A DNA stretch of 64,000 nucleotides, from positions 626,037 through 690,036 of the forward strand of contig NZ_LT727810.1 of assembly GCF_900162665.1 (NCBI RefSeq). The letters are read 5' to 3'. The first letter of the stretch is position 1; every line of letters begins with the position of its first letter. The notes beneath the pieces are model-generated. The model ran no database searches. It had not been told where the DNA came from and saw nothing but the letters and a program-made list of their open reading frames with translations. Shown one piece after another: positions 39,535 through 47,875 of this stretch. Origin of the DNA: Oceanobacillus sojae. Lineage in GTDB: Bacteria > Bacillota > Bacilli > Bacillales > Amphibacillaceae. The translations under genes and the position numbers were made by a program.

Positions 39535-40740
39535 ATGTCAGCACATTTAGGAATAGGCCTGATGTCTGGGACTTCACTTGACGGCATTGATGCGGTTCTA
39601 TGCCGGATTAGCGGAATCGGGATCAACACGAGGATAGAAGTTCTCCATTTCTGCAGCATATCATATACAAAGGAAGAAAAAGAAAAAATCATGGCACTCT
39701 GTGATGACAATACATCACGAGTAGATGATATTACAAAAATGAATTTTTACTTAGCTGAAAAATTCAGTGAAGCAGTACAGGAATTAGTAGCCCAGTCGGC
39801 TTATGATATGTCTGATATTGATTTTATCAGCAGTCATGGTCAAACAATTTATCACTTGCCGGATGAAGGAAGCGGACCGTTTGACCTCAAAAGCACACTT
39901 CAAATCTGTGATATTTCCGTCATTTCTGAAAAAACAGGACTCCCAGTTGTTGGTGATTTCCGTACAGCTGATATGGCTGCCGGCGGTCAGGGTGCACCGC
40001 TTGTTTCTTTCTTTGATGCGGTCCTTTTTACAGATAAACAAAAAGCACGTGCGCTTCAGAATATTGGCGGAATAGGCAATGTCACTTATTTGAGTCCGGA
40101 TAGTGGTAAACAGCCATTTTCATTTGATACAGGACCTGGCAATATGGTAATCGATGAAATTGCCTACAGACTATCGTCAGGAAAAATAAAATATGATGCC
40201 GGGGGCGAATGGGCAAAGAAAGGCACGGTCAATGCTGCCTTTGTAGCCGAGCTTATGAAGCACCCATATTTCTCAAGAAAGCCGCCAAAGACTACCGGCC
40301 GGGAAGTGTTCGGCAAAGCATATGCTGATGAGGTAATGAGTTTAGCTGGACGATTCAATTTAAACAGTGATGATGTAGTAACAGGAATAACAGCTTGGAC
40401 GGCTAAAACGATTTCCGACAGCTATCAGGATTTCATTACAAGCGCCGGCTATCCGCTCAATGAAGTAATTGTTTCGGGCGGCGGCAGTCATAACAAGACA
40501 CTGCTCGCATTTTTACAGAAATTCCTGCCAGAGCAGCGGGTGACAACAATTGATGAATTTGGTATTTCCAGCGATGTAAAAGAAGCGGCTGCTTTTGTCG
40601 TTCTTGGCTATCATTTTTTGAAAGGCAAAACAAACACGATTGTATCAGCGACAAATGCTGTTCACCCGGTTATTATGGGCAAATTAAGCTATACACAGCA
40701 GGCTGCCTTTGAAAAGGTCCTTTCTATAAGGGGGCGATAA
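39535..40740 (+). CDS. anmK: Anhydro-N-acetylmuramic acid kinase
   Basis: AnmK opens the 1,6-anhydro ring of anhydro-MurNAc and phosphorylates it to MurNAc-6-phosphate in peptidoglycan recycling. It has 401 residues. The N-terminal GLMSGTSLDGIDAVL, the SSHGQTIYHLP stretch near 100 and FDTGPGNMVIDEIA near 205 are diagnostic. ATG 39535 has AAGGAG at 39520-39525; the ATG at 39526 would overlap that site. The gene sits between permease and ATPase genes of one importer, so the importer probably brings in the anhydro-muropeptide. MurQ, needed for the next step, is not in the window. Confidence 0.93.
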   Translation: MSAHLGIGLMSGTSLDGIDAVLCRISGIGINTRIEVLHFCSISYTKEEKEKIMALCDDNTSRVDDITKMNFYLAEKFSEAVQELVAQSAYDMSDIDFISSHGQTIYHLPDEGSGPFDLKSTLQICDISVISEKTGLPVVGDFRTADMAAGGQGAPLVSFFDAVLFTDKQKARALQNIGGIGNVTYLSPDSGKQPFSFDTGPGNMVIDEIAYRLSSGKIKYDAGGEWAKKGTVNAAFVAELMKHPYFSRKPPKTTGREVFGKAYADEVMSLAGRFNLNSDDVVTGITAWTAKTISDSYQDFITSAGYPLNEVIVSGGGSHNKTLLAFLQKFLPEQRVTTIDEFGISSDVKEAAAFVVLGYHFLKGKTNTIVSATNAVHPVIMGKLSYTQQAAFEKVLSIRGR

Positions 40741-40741
40741 T

Positions 40742-41734
40742 TTGGCAAGTTTATTGGAATTAAAAGATATATCTATCGACTATGCGTCTAAACGAAATCA
40801 CTATAATATTGTCAAAGGAATTAATTTGTCAATCGATAAAAAAATGAAGTATGGTATTGTCGGTGAATCGGGAAGCGGAAAGAGCTTAACATCATTAGCT
40901 ATCATTAATTTATTGGCAAATAATTTATCGATAGCATCCGGTGAAATTGTTTTACAGACGAATCAAGAACAAGTATTGAATCATTTGTCGAAAAGAAAAA
41001 TGCGCAATGTTCGCGGCAATGATATTTCGATGATTTTCCAGGAGCCGATGACAGCTCTTGATCCTCTTTATTCCATTGAAGATCAGATTTTAGAAGTACT
41101 GGAAGCGCATCGATCGATGAGTAAGAAGGAAATGCGTGCAAAAGCCGTAAATATGTTAGAAAGTGTAGGTATTTCACCCCCTCAAAAGATCTTAAAGGAA
41201 TATCCGCATCAGCTGTCTGGCGGAATGAGACAAAGAGTTATGATTGCAATGGCGCTTATTTGTGAACCGAAACTGCTTATTGCTGATGAACCGACAACCG
41301 CACTTGATGTGACGATTCAGGCACAAATATTGGATTTAATGAATAATCTTACTGATAAACATGATACAGCAATCCTGATGATTACACATGACCTGGGTGT
41401 TATTTTGGAAACCTGTGACCGTGTAGCGGTTATGTATGCCGGCCAGGTTGTTGAAGAGGCAAAAGTGAAAGAGGTTTTTGATTATCCCAAGCATCCTTAT
41501 ACAAAAGGGCTTTTGAAATCAATCAAAACATTGGGAGACCGGTCGCAAAAATTATATTCGATTCCAGGTAATGTTCCGACACCAGATAAATATCAAGAAT
41601 TGGGCTGCCGCTTTGCAACAAGGTGTCCATTTGCCACAGAAAAATGCTTTGAACAGGAACCGCCGGCATTTCAGGTCAATCACGATCATACCAGCAAGTG
41701 CTGGCTGCATGAAGAGGAGGGCGAAACCGGGTGA
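40742..41734 (+). CDS. Peptide-type ABC transporter ATPase (DppD-like)
   Basis: This ATPase has 330 residues. Walker A is GESGSGKSLTS near residue 41, the signature is LSGGMRQRVMIAMAL near 160, and Walker B is LLIADEPTTALD near 180. A C-terminal oligopeptide-transporter extension has Cys in GCRFATRCPFATEKC. The start is TTG at 40742, directly after the anmK stop and after a GGGGGCGAT site. It overlaps the next gene by 4 nt (GTGA). Confidence 0.93.
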   Translation: MASLLELKDISIDYASKRNHYNIVKGINLSIDKKMKYGIVGESGSGKSLTSLAIINLLANNLSIASGEIVLQTNQEQVLNHLSKRKMRNVRGNDISMIFQEPMTALDPLYSIEDQILEVLEAHRSMSKKEMRAKAVNMLESVGISPPQKILKEYPHQLSGGMRQRVMIAMALICEPKLLIADEPTTALDVTIQAQILDLMNNLTDKHDTAILMITHDLGVILETCDRVAVMYAGQVVEEAKVKEVFDYPKHPYTKGLLKSIKTLGDRSQKLYSIPGNVPTPDKYQELGCRFATRCPFATEKCFEQEPPAFQVNHDHTSKCWLHEEEGETG

Positions 41735-42726
41735 GTCATAGAGCTGTTGTATTAGAAGTGAAAAATTTAAAAAAACACTTTCCAATTAAAGGCGGGGTGT
41801 TCAAGACAACACAGGGGCATGTTAAAGCGGTTAATGGCATTTCTTTTTCTATTAAGGAAAATGAAACCTTTTCAATTGTCGGAGAGAGCGGCTGCGGAAA
41901 ATCAACAGCAGGCAGAACGATTTTACGTCTGCTGGAGCCGACAGAGGGAGAGGTCTGGTTTAACGGAGAAAACCTGTATGATATTAATAAAAAAGAATTC
42001 CGTAAAAGAAGAAAAGATTTTCAATTGATTTTCCAGGATCCCTACAGCTCTTTAAATCCGAGAATGAACGTGAAGGAGTTATTGATTGAACCGCTCTTAA
42101 CGCATCAGATGTGCCCGAAAAAAGAAGCGGTTCAAAGGGCTGGAGAAATGATTGAAAAAGTCGGTCTGTCCAAAAAGCAATTGGAAAAATACCCTCATGA
42201 GTTCAGCGGAGGTCAACGGCAGCGGATCAGTATTGCCAGAGCTTTAATTGTTCACCCGAAACTTGTCATATTGGATGAAGCTGTGTCAGCACTTGATGTA
42301 TCGGTTCAGTCGCAAATTTTAAATTTATTGATTGATTTACAGGAAGAATTTAATCTCACATACATTTTTATTTCACATGATTTAAATGTTGTGAAGCACT
42401 TAAGTGATCGGGTGGGTGTGATGTATCTTGGACAAATGATGGAGCTTGCTGAGACAGATGAGCTGTATGATTACCCGCTGCACCCGTATACACGTGCACT
42501 TCTTTCAGCGATTCCAAGTTTATCTACGACAGAGAAAAAGGAACGTATCATTTTAAAAGGAGATGTCCCGGACCCATCCAACCCGCCATCTGGATGCCCT
42601 TTCCGCTTAAGATGTCCACATGCTCATGAGCGTTGTGTGAAAGAAAATCCTATTTTTCAAGAAGCAAAGGAAGGGCATTGGGTTGCCTGCCATTTGTATG
42701 ATGAGCAGGATGAAACAATAATATAA
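41731..42726 (+). CDS. Peptide-type ABC transporter ATPase (DppF/OppF-like)
   Basis: This partner ATPase has 331 residues. Walker A is GESGCGKSTAG near residue 54, the signature is FSGGQRQRISIARAL near 165, and Walker B is LVILDEAVSALD near 185. The C-terminal Cys-containing extension is GCPFRLRCPHAHERC. It begins at GTG 41731, overlapping the previous stop, preceded by GAGGAGGG. It ends the operon. Confidence 0.93.
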   Translation: MSHRAVVLEVKNLKKHFPIKGGVFKTTQGHVKAVNGISFSIKENETFSIVGESGCGKSTAGRTILRLLEPTEGEVWFNGENLYDINKKEFRKRRKDFQLIFQDPYSSLNPRMNVKELLIEPLLTHQMCPKKEAVQRAGEMIEKVGLSKKQLEKYPHEFSGGQRQRISIARALIVHPKLVILDEAVSALDVSVQSQILNLLIDLQEEFNLTYIFISHDLNVVKHLSDRVGVMYLGQMMELAETDELYDYPLHPYTRALLSAIPSLSTTEKKERIILKGDVPDPSNPPSGCPFRLRCPHAHERCVKENPIFQEAKEGHWVACHLYDEQDETII

Positions 42727-42870
42727 AAAATGTATAAAGGATATATAGAATGAAATTTTAGAAACTGAAAAAGAAAAATAAATTTAGATTAATGCTAAAC
42801 CAAACCGTACTAAGGACTTAAAATGGAATGAGGTTGCTATAGATTAAGGTTTGTCAATCCTGATATTTGA

Positions 42871-42909
42871 AACGCCCGGGGTCTCCGGTAGTTCTAATCA
42901 CCGGGCGTT
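42871..42909. terminator. Hairpin between convergent transcripts
   Basis: AACGCCCGG (42871-42879) pairs perfectly with CCGGGCGTT (42901-42909). T-runs are poor on both sides, but its place between the importer operon and the minus-strand small gene suggests a bidirectional terminator. Confidence 0.5.
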
Positions 42910-42933
42910 ATTAGCTGTAGTGCGATTTAAACA

Positions 42934-43032
42934 CTAAGAACGATTTCTGCGATGTCTTTCTTTGCCGCCCTTCATGGCATTTAATTCTTCTTTACTTTTC
43001 TTCTTTTTCTTTTTACCTTTGTCTACACTCAT
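42934..43032 (-). CDS. 32-residue basic peptide
   Basis: ATG at 43032 has a perfect AGGAGGT-type site (TACCTCC on the plus strand, 43038-43044). The product is 32 residues, very basic, with six Lys in a row after MSVDKG, then SKEELNAMKGG and a KERHRRNRS end. The strong ribosome site and compact sequence support a real gene. It lacks hydrophobic segments, so it could bind RNA, DNA or ribosomes. I do not recognise the family. Confidence 0.6.
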   Translation of the reverse strand: MSVDKGKKKKKKSKEELNAMKGGKERHRRNRS

Positions 43033-43091
43033 TAAAATACCTCCTTTTTGATTAGTATGAGCTAAAAATAATAATTTATTTGTATTTCCTA

Positions 43092-43120
43092 TTGGCATGT
43101 TCTTTATAAAGAACTAATAT
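43092..43120 (+). promoter_or_regulatory. Promoter of the eps cluster
   Basis: TTGGCA (43092-43097) and TAATAT (43115-43120) are separated by 17 bp. The spacer is filled by the inverted repeat GTTCTTTATAAAGAAC, so a bound repressor would exclude RNA polymerase. Confidence 0.65.
43099..43114. promoter_or_regulatory. SinR-type operator 1
   Basis: GTTCTTT-AT-AAAGAAC is two SinR half-sites (GTTCTYT) as an inverted repeat. It lies between the -35 and -10 elements. A SinR homologue is encoded at 54,727 in the same cluster. Confidence 0.75.
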
Positions 43121-43157
43121 ATAAAATATATTAGCAGATATATTTTTTTGGTAGGGT

Positions 43158-43173
43158 GTTCTTTATAAAGAAC
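43158..43173. promoter_or_regulatory. SinR-type operator 2
   Basis: This is an exact second copy of GTTCTTTATAAAGAAC, 59 bp downstream of operator 1, in the leader before epsA. Confidence 0.75.
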
Positions 43174-43211
43174 ATTTGATTACAGTATGAAAAAAGGTAG
43201 GGGTGATTCCA

Positions 43212-43955
43212 ATGAACAATAATAATTTTCATAGCTATGATGAACAAAAAAATATAAAAGAAATTGATCTGAAGCAGTATTTTATTTTAATCAAAAAAAG
43301 ATTTTGGATTATTATCGTTATTACGGTTATCAGTACGCTGGCCGGCTACTATTTCAGCAGTCATGATAAAGCCCCCGTTTATGAGACATCCACCAGAATG
43401 ATTCTGGGATCCGGCAGTGAGGATATGAATACACTCATGGTTATGATAAAAGACCCGATTGTCATGGATGGAGTCGGTGAACAATTACAATTAAAAAGGT
43501 CCGTCAATACAATGGCAGACCAAATTACTGTTTCCCAAGTAGATGAATCCCAGGTTGTTCAAATAACTGTAACAGATGCAGATCCTGAGATAGCTGCACA
43601 AATTGCAAATGCAACAGCCACAACGTATAAAAAAGAAATGGGGAATATATTGGGATTTAATGAAGTACAGCTGTTATCAGAGGCAAAACCCGGCGCCTCT
43701 CCAATCAATCAGGCATCCAGTAATTTAACAATCATCACCTTTGTCTTCGGACTTATCGTTGGAACCGGATTTGTTTTTCTCTTAGATTCGCTGGATGTAA
43801 AAATAAGAAAGGAAAGCGATGTCGAAGCTTTATTAGGAGTCCCGGTATTAGGAACAGTATCCAATATGAATAGAAGAAAATTTGCAGTTAAGAAAAAAAG
43901 CCGAAAAATAAAGCTGATGAGGGGGAGAAAAGTTGATGTTAAACAAAATACATAA
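43212..43955 (+). CDS. epsA: Polysaccharide chain-length regulator / kinase activator (EpsA-like)
   Basis: This Wzz-type membrane protein has 247 residues. One helix at about 27-47 and another at about 172-192 bracket an extracellular domain; the second helix is preceded by the Pro-rich AKPGASPINQASS. It activates the BY-kinase encoded next. ATG 43212 follows GTAGGGG; GTG 43203 would overlap that site. The cytoplasmic tail is short and basic. It overlaps epsB by 20 nt. Confidence 0.88.
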   Translation: MNNNNFHSYDEQKNIKEIDLKQYFILIKKRFWIIIVITVISTLAGYYFSSHDKAPVYETSTRMILGSGSEDMNTLMVMIKDPIVMDGVGEQLQLKRSVNTMADQITVSQVDESQVVQITVTDADPEIAAQIANATATTYKKEMGNILGFNEVQLLSEAKPGASPINQASSNLTIITFVFGLIVGTGFVFLLDSLDVKIRKESDVEALLGVPVLGTVSNMNRRKFAVKKKSRKIKLMRGRKVDVKQNT

Positions 43956-44583
43956 CCCTAACACAAATAAACTGCATTTACTGACTTATTCTAATCCAGA
44001 TTCCGCCATTTCTGACCAATTCCGGGCAATTCGATCAAACATACAATTTTTACGGGAGAAAAAGAAAAATTCTATTTTATTAATTACCTCACCTGAGGAC
44101 GGAGAAGGGAAATCAACAGCTACTGCTAATTTAGCAGTTTCAATGGCCAGGCAGAATGAAAAAGTTCTGCTCATTGATGCAAATTTAAGAAATCCCATTT
44201 TGCACACAACTTTTAGAATGCCAAATTCAAATGGTTTATCTAATATTCTTAAAGGACTGTCAAAATTAGAAGAAACCATTTATCGTACGGATGTTCCTCA
44301 TTTAGAAATAATCACAGCAGGGCCCAAAGTGTTCAACCCAGCAGAAGTTCTTGAAAGCAACGCTATGAAAAAATTATTAAGTAAACTGGACAGCCAATAT
44401 GATATGGTGCTGATTGATTCACCTTCTGTCTTACAAACAACTGAAACAAGGGTAATTGCCAATCAATGCGAAGGTGTTGTCCTCGTATTAAAGCGGGGGA
44501 AAACGGAAACTGAAAAAGCTGTAAAAACAAAAAGATTACTCGATTTAGCAAACGCAAATTTAATTGGTGCAATTTTAAACTAA
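43936..44583 (+). CDS. epsB: Tyrosine-protein kinase of the CpsD/CapB type (EpsB-like)
   Basis: This cytoplasmic BY-kinase has 215 residues. Walker A is SPEDGEGKSTATAN near residue 55, Walker A' is LLIDANLRNP near 80, and Walker B is MVLIDSPSVLQ near 158. It ends at LIGAILN, right after the last beta strand of the fold, so the tyrosine-rich C-terminal tail of many BY-kinases is missing. ATG 43936 has GGGGAG at 43921-43926. It pairs with EpsA in control of polymer length. Confidence 0.88.
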   Translation: MLNKIHNPNTNKLHLLTYSNPDSAISDQFRAIRSNIQFLREKKKNSILLITSPEDGEGKSTATANLAVSMARQNEKVLLIDANLRNPILHTTFRMPNSNGLSNILKGLSKLEETIYRTDVPHLEIITAGPKVFNPAEVLESNAMKKLLSKLDSQYDMVLIDSPSVLQTTETRVIANQCEGVVLVLKRGKTETEKAVKTKRLLDLANANLIGAILN

Positions 44584-44603
44584 CTATATTTTTTTAATGA
44601 TTT

Positions 44604-44619
44604 GTTCGTTATAAAGAAT
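44604..44619. promoter_or_regulatory. Degenerate SinR-like site after epsB
   Basis: GTTCGTTATAAAGAAT differs at two positions from the operators before epsA. It could bind weakly or be an accident; its place just after epsB and before the EAR-like RNA is suggestive. Confidence 0.4.
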
Positions 44620-44670
44620 TTTCGGTTAGGATTATACCGGTGATGTTATACTTACCGTTATCAATGTAGA

Positions 44671-44779
44671 CACTCGGCTATGCTGTGGGTTGAATCAACC
44701 TTAGACGCATTCGTTGTCAATAGTATAGTGTGAGGGCGGGTTAGATGCCCAGTATATTTACATAAATCCTAGCTGAGTG
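44671..44779 (+). ncRNA. EAR-like antitermination RNA between epsB and epsC
   Basis: Ten base pairs close the element: CACTCGGCTA (44671-44680) with TAGCTGAGTG (44770-44779), one being G-U. Inside are small stems such as GGTT/AACC near 44688-44700 and GGGC/GCCC at 44734-44750. The EAR element of B. subtilis lies in exactly this place, between the second and third eps genes, and lets polymerase pass terminators. The 44584-44853 gap has no ORF. The assignment rests on position, size and closure, not on a model search. Confidence 0.65.
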
Positions 44780-44853
44780 AATCAGGAGATGAAGTGACCG
44801 TTTTTCGGAATAAATAGTCATCAGGTATATACAAAAGAAAGGAGGAACATAAA

Positions 44854-46677
44854 ATGACACATCGACAGCGAATAACCTTATTTATTATTGTCGATTCCTG
44901 TATTGTGTTAGCAGCAATTTACTTTGGTATGTTTCTATTAAGTTCGTCAGCTCCTCAGCTAAATACTTCGATGTTCATAGGCAGTATTACCATATTATTT
45001 TCACACCATTTGTTCTCAATAAAATATAAACTTTATAAAAAGCATTGGGAATATGCAAACATTAAAGAGTTATTAATTATTTTAAAAATAGTTATCTATT
45101 CCGCTCTGACAGCAATCGTCATTCATTATGTTTTCATACAGGAACTGTCCTGGAAACTATTTGTTGCAGCCGGACTTTTTCATTTGTTCTTCATTGGCAG
45201 TTCCCGTTTAGCCTGGAGGATATACCGCGATACTATTCTGAATAAATCAGAGAACAAAATTCGTACATTGATTGTTGGAGCCGGTTCAGCTGGAACGATG
45301 GTTGCCAGACAACTATTAAAGAAAAATGAAGGGAGTTTACAGGCTGTTGCTTTTATTGATGACAGCCCTAAAAAACAGCATCTTGACATTTTGGGACTGC
45401 CTGTTGCCGGCGGTGTAAATCAAATAGAAAACATAGTGGAGAAATATAAAATTGAACATATTATTATTTCTATCCCGTCTTTAAGCAGGAAAGAATTAAA
45501 TACCATATTTCAGGAGTGTGCAAAGACAAAGGTAAAAACACAGGTTTTGCCTTTGCTGGAAGACTTACTCACCGGGAAAATTTCTATTAATGAATTCAGG
45601 GATGTTCAAGTGAAGGATTTACTTGGCAGAGATCCGGTAGAGATGGATATGGAAAGTATTTCAGATTACATTTCAAATAAGGTTGTCTTGGTTACTGGTG
45701 CTGGAGGATCGATTGGCTCAGAAATTTCGAGACAGGTTTCAAATTTTAAACCAAAACAGTTAATTCTACTGGGACATGGTGAAAATAGTATTTACTCTAT
45801 AGAAATGGAGCTCAGAGATGTATACCAAGATAATGAAATGGAGTTTATAACGGAAATAGCGGATGTTCAAGATGCAAAAAAGATGCTGTACATTATGCGC
45901 AAGTATCAGCCTGATGTAGTCTATCATGCTGCGGCACATAAACATGTACCGTTAATGGAGCGGAACCCGGAAGAGGCCGTGAAAAATAACATTATTGGGA
46001 CAAGAAATGTTGCTGAGGCGGCCAGCGAGACTAATGTTGGTATTTTTATCATGATATCGACGGATAAAGCAGTAAATCCAACTAGTGTCATGGGCGCATC
46101 AAAACGATTAGCTGAAATGATTGTGCAGGCTATGGACAGGCAGAGTGACACAACGTTTGCAGCAGTCCGGTTTGGGAATGTTTTGGGCAGCCGCGGAAGC
46201 GTTATTCCCTTATTTAAGAAGCAAATCAAAAAGGGAGGGCCCGTGACGGTAACACACCCGGAAATGGTCCGTTATTTTATGACAATTCCAGAAGCATCGC
46301 GGCTTGTTATTCAAGCAGGAGCCCTGGCGAATGGTGGAGAGATCTTCGTTCTGGATATGGGAAATCCCGTAAAAATAATAGATCTAGCTAAAAATCTTAT
46401 TAAGCTGTCCGGATATTCCATGGATGATATAGAGATTAAATATACAGGAGTTCGTCCTGGTGAAAAGCTTTATGAAGAATTACTTCAAGAGAATGAAGTG
46501 CATAACAATCAGATATATCCCAAAATTTATGTGGGAAAGACCGCAAATATCTATATAGATGAAATTAACGAGATTATTGCAATATTTGAAGATATGGACT
46601 CTGATGCACTAAGAGAGCGATTATTGAACGCAGCAAATAATGTAGTTATGAAAGAACTGCAGGCGGTAAGTATATAA
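44854..46677 (+). CDS. epsC: UDP-GlcNAc 4,6-dehydratase (EpsC/CapD/WbpM-like)
   Basis: This is a 607-residue membrane enzyme that turns UDP-GlcNAc into the 4-keto-6-deoxy sugar. Four helices fill residues 1-110; a first Rossmann-like domain follows (LIVGAGSAGTMVARQL), then the short-chain dehydrogenase domain with TGAGGSIGSEISRQ near 290. The YHAAAHKHVPLME and STDKAVNPTSVMGASKR motifs mark the large WbpM class, where Met replaces the usual Tyr in the MxxxK active site. The ATG at 44854 has AAGGAGG. It supplies the ketosugar for the aminotransferase at 53,533. Confidence 0.94.
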   Translation: MTHRQRITLFIIVDSCIVLAAIYFGMFLLSSSAPQLNTSMFIGSITILFSHHLFSIKYKLYKKHWEYANIKELLIILKIVIYSALTAIVIHYVFIQELSWKLFVAAGLFHLFFIGSSRLAWRIYRDTILNKSENKIRTLIVGAGSAGTMVARQLLKKNEGSLQAVAFIDDSPKKQHLDILGLPVAGGVNQIENIVEKYKIEHIIISIPSLSRKELNTIFQECAKTKVKTQVLPLLEDLLTGKISINEFRDVQVKDLLGRDPVEMDMESISDYISNKVVLVTGAGGSIGSEISRQVSNFKPKQLILLGHGENSIYSIEMELRDVYQDNEMEFITEIADVQDAKKMLYIMRKYQPDVVYHAAAHKHVPLMERNPEEAVKNNIIGTRNVAEAASETNVGIFIMISTDKAVNPTSVMGASKRLAEMIVQAMDRQSDTTFAAVRFGNVLGSRGSVIPLFKKQIKKGGPVTVTHPEMVRYFMTIPEASRLVIQAGALANGGEIFVLDMGNPVKIIDLAKNLIKLSGYSMDDIEIKYTGVRPGEKLYEELLQENEVHNNQIYPKIYVGKTANIYIDEINEIIAIFEDMDSDALRERLLNAANNVVMKELQAVSI

Positions 46678-46720
46678 AACATAGAAGAATGGATTAAAAA
46701 AGGAAAGGGGTGAGCTTTAA

Positions 46721-47875
46721 GTGTCTAAGAAGATACTATTTTGTGCCACAGTAGATTATCATTTTAAAGCTTTTCATTTGCCATATATGAATTGGTTCCA
46801 ACAGCAGGGCTGGGAAGTTCATGTTGCTGCAGCCGGGAATATCGATTTGCCATATACTGATAAACAATACAATATTGCAATTCAGCGATCCCCTTTTCAT
46901 TCAGCAAATATAAAAGCATATAAACAATTGAAAGAGATCACTCACCAAAATAACTACTCGATGATTCATTGTCATACACCATTTGGTGGTGTGCTGGCCA
47001 GGCTGGCGGCAAGGGAAACTAGAAAAAAAGGAACAAAGGTTATTTATACAGCGCACGGTTTTCATTTTTGTAAAGGAGCGCCAATACAAAATTGGCTGTT
47101 CTATTATCCGATTGAAAGAATACTGTCAATCTATACGGACACACTGATACTGATTAATCAGGAGGATTATCATTTAGCAAGAACACATAAATTTAAAGCG
47201 GGGTCTATTGAACATGTACACGGAGTCGGTGTAGATACAGAGAAATATAAGCCTGTACATGAAAAGAAAAAGAGGGAGTTAAGAAAGTCATTTGGATATA
47301 ATGCCGATGACTTTTTATTGTTTTATGCAGCCGAATTTAATAAAAATAAAAACCAGCAGTTACTATTACATGCTTTAGCTTTATTAAAGGATAAAGTTCC
47401 CAATGCAAAGCTAATACTCGCCGGAGAAGGGCCGTTATTAAAAAGCTGTCAGCAGTTGGCCTATCAACTGGGAGTCAACGGTATGGTTAATTTTCTTGGG
47501 TTTCGAAAAGATATTGATCAAATCCTGCCGATGTGTGATATAGGGGTGGCATCCAGCTTAAGAGAAGGATTGCCCGTTAATATTATGGAAGCAATGGCTT
47601 GTGGTTTACCTGTTATAGCAGTGGATAACCGGGGGCACCGGGAACTTATCGAGAATGGGAAGCATGGCTGGATTATCTCCAATCCAAATGCTGTTAAGTT
47701 TGCCAACAAATTAATCCAAGTATCCAATATAGCTGAACCTGGACTTACTTTTGGAAAGTGTGCCAGGGAAAAGATTGAATCAGCCTATACTATAAATAAA
47801 ATACTTATGGAAAAAAGAAAAATTTACGAAAAGCATATGGGGGAATGGGGGGAAGTTCATTGGGCAGTCCATTAA
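46721..47875 (+). CDS. epsD: Glycosyltransferase family 4 (EpsD-like)
   Basis: This enzyme has 384 residues and a GT-B fold. The N-terminus ILFCATVDYHFKAFHLPY closely recalls B. subtilis EpsD, followed by MIHCHTPFGGVLARLAA and YTAHGFHFCKGAP. The donor-binding part has GEGPLLKSC and the E-x7-E motif in SSLREGLPVNIMEAMACG. The start is GTG at 46721 after AAGGGGTGA. Its stop lies inside the next gene by 31 nt. Confidence 0.9.
   Translation: MSKKILFCATVDYHFKAFHLPYMNWFQQQGWEVHVAAAGNIDLPYTDKQYNIAIQRSPFHSANIKAYKQLKEITHQNNYSMIHCHTPFGGVLARLAARETRKKGTKVIYTAHGFHFCKGAPIQNWLFYYPIERILSIYTDTLILINQEDYHLARTHKFKAGSIEHVHGVGVDTEKYKPVHEKKKRELRKSFGYNADDFLLFYAAEFNKNKNQQLLLHALALLKDKVPNAKLILAGEGPLLKSCQQLAYQLGVNGMVNFLGFRKDIDQILPMCDIGVASSLREGLPVNIMEAMACGLPVIAVDNRGHRELIENGKHGWIISNPNAVKFANKLIQVSNIAEPGLTFGKCAREKIESAYTINKILMEKRKIYEKHMGEWGEVHWAVH

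Noticed and set aside
43099..43173. The two GTTCTTTATAAAGAAC palindromes as a CRISPR-like or transposon repeat
   Set aside because: Only two copies, intergenic, one placed exactly between -35 and -10 elements, and matching the SinR half-site; a regulatory reading fits better.
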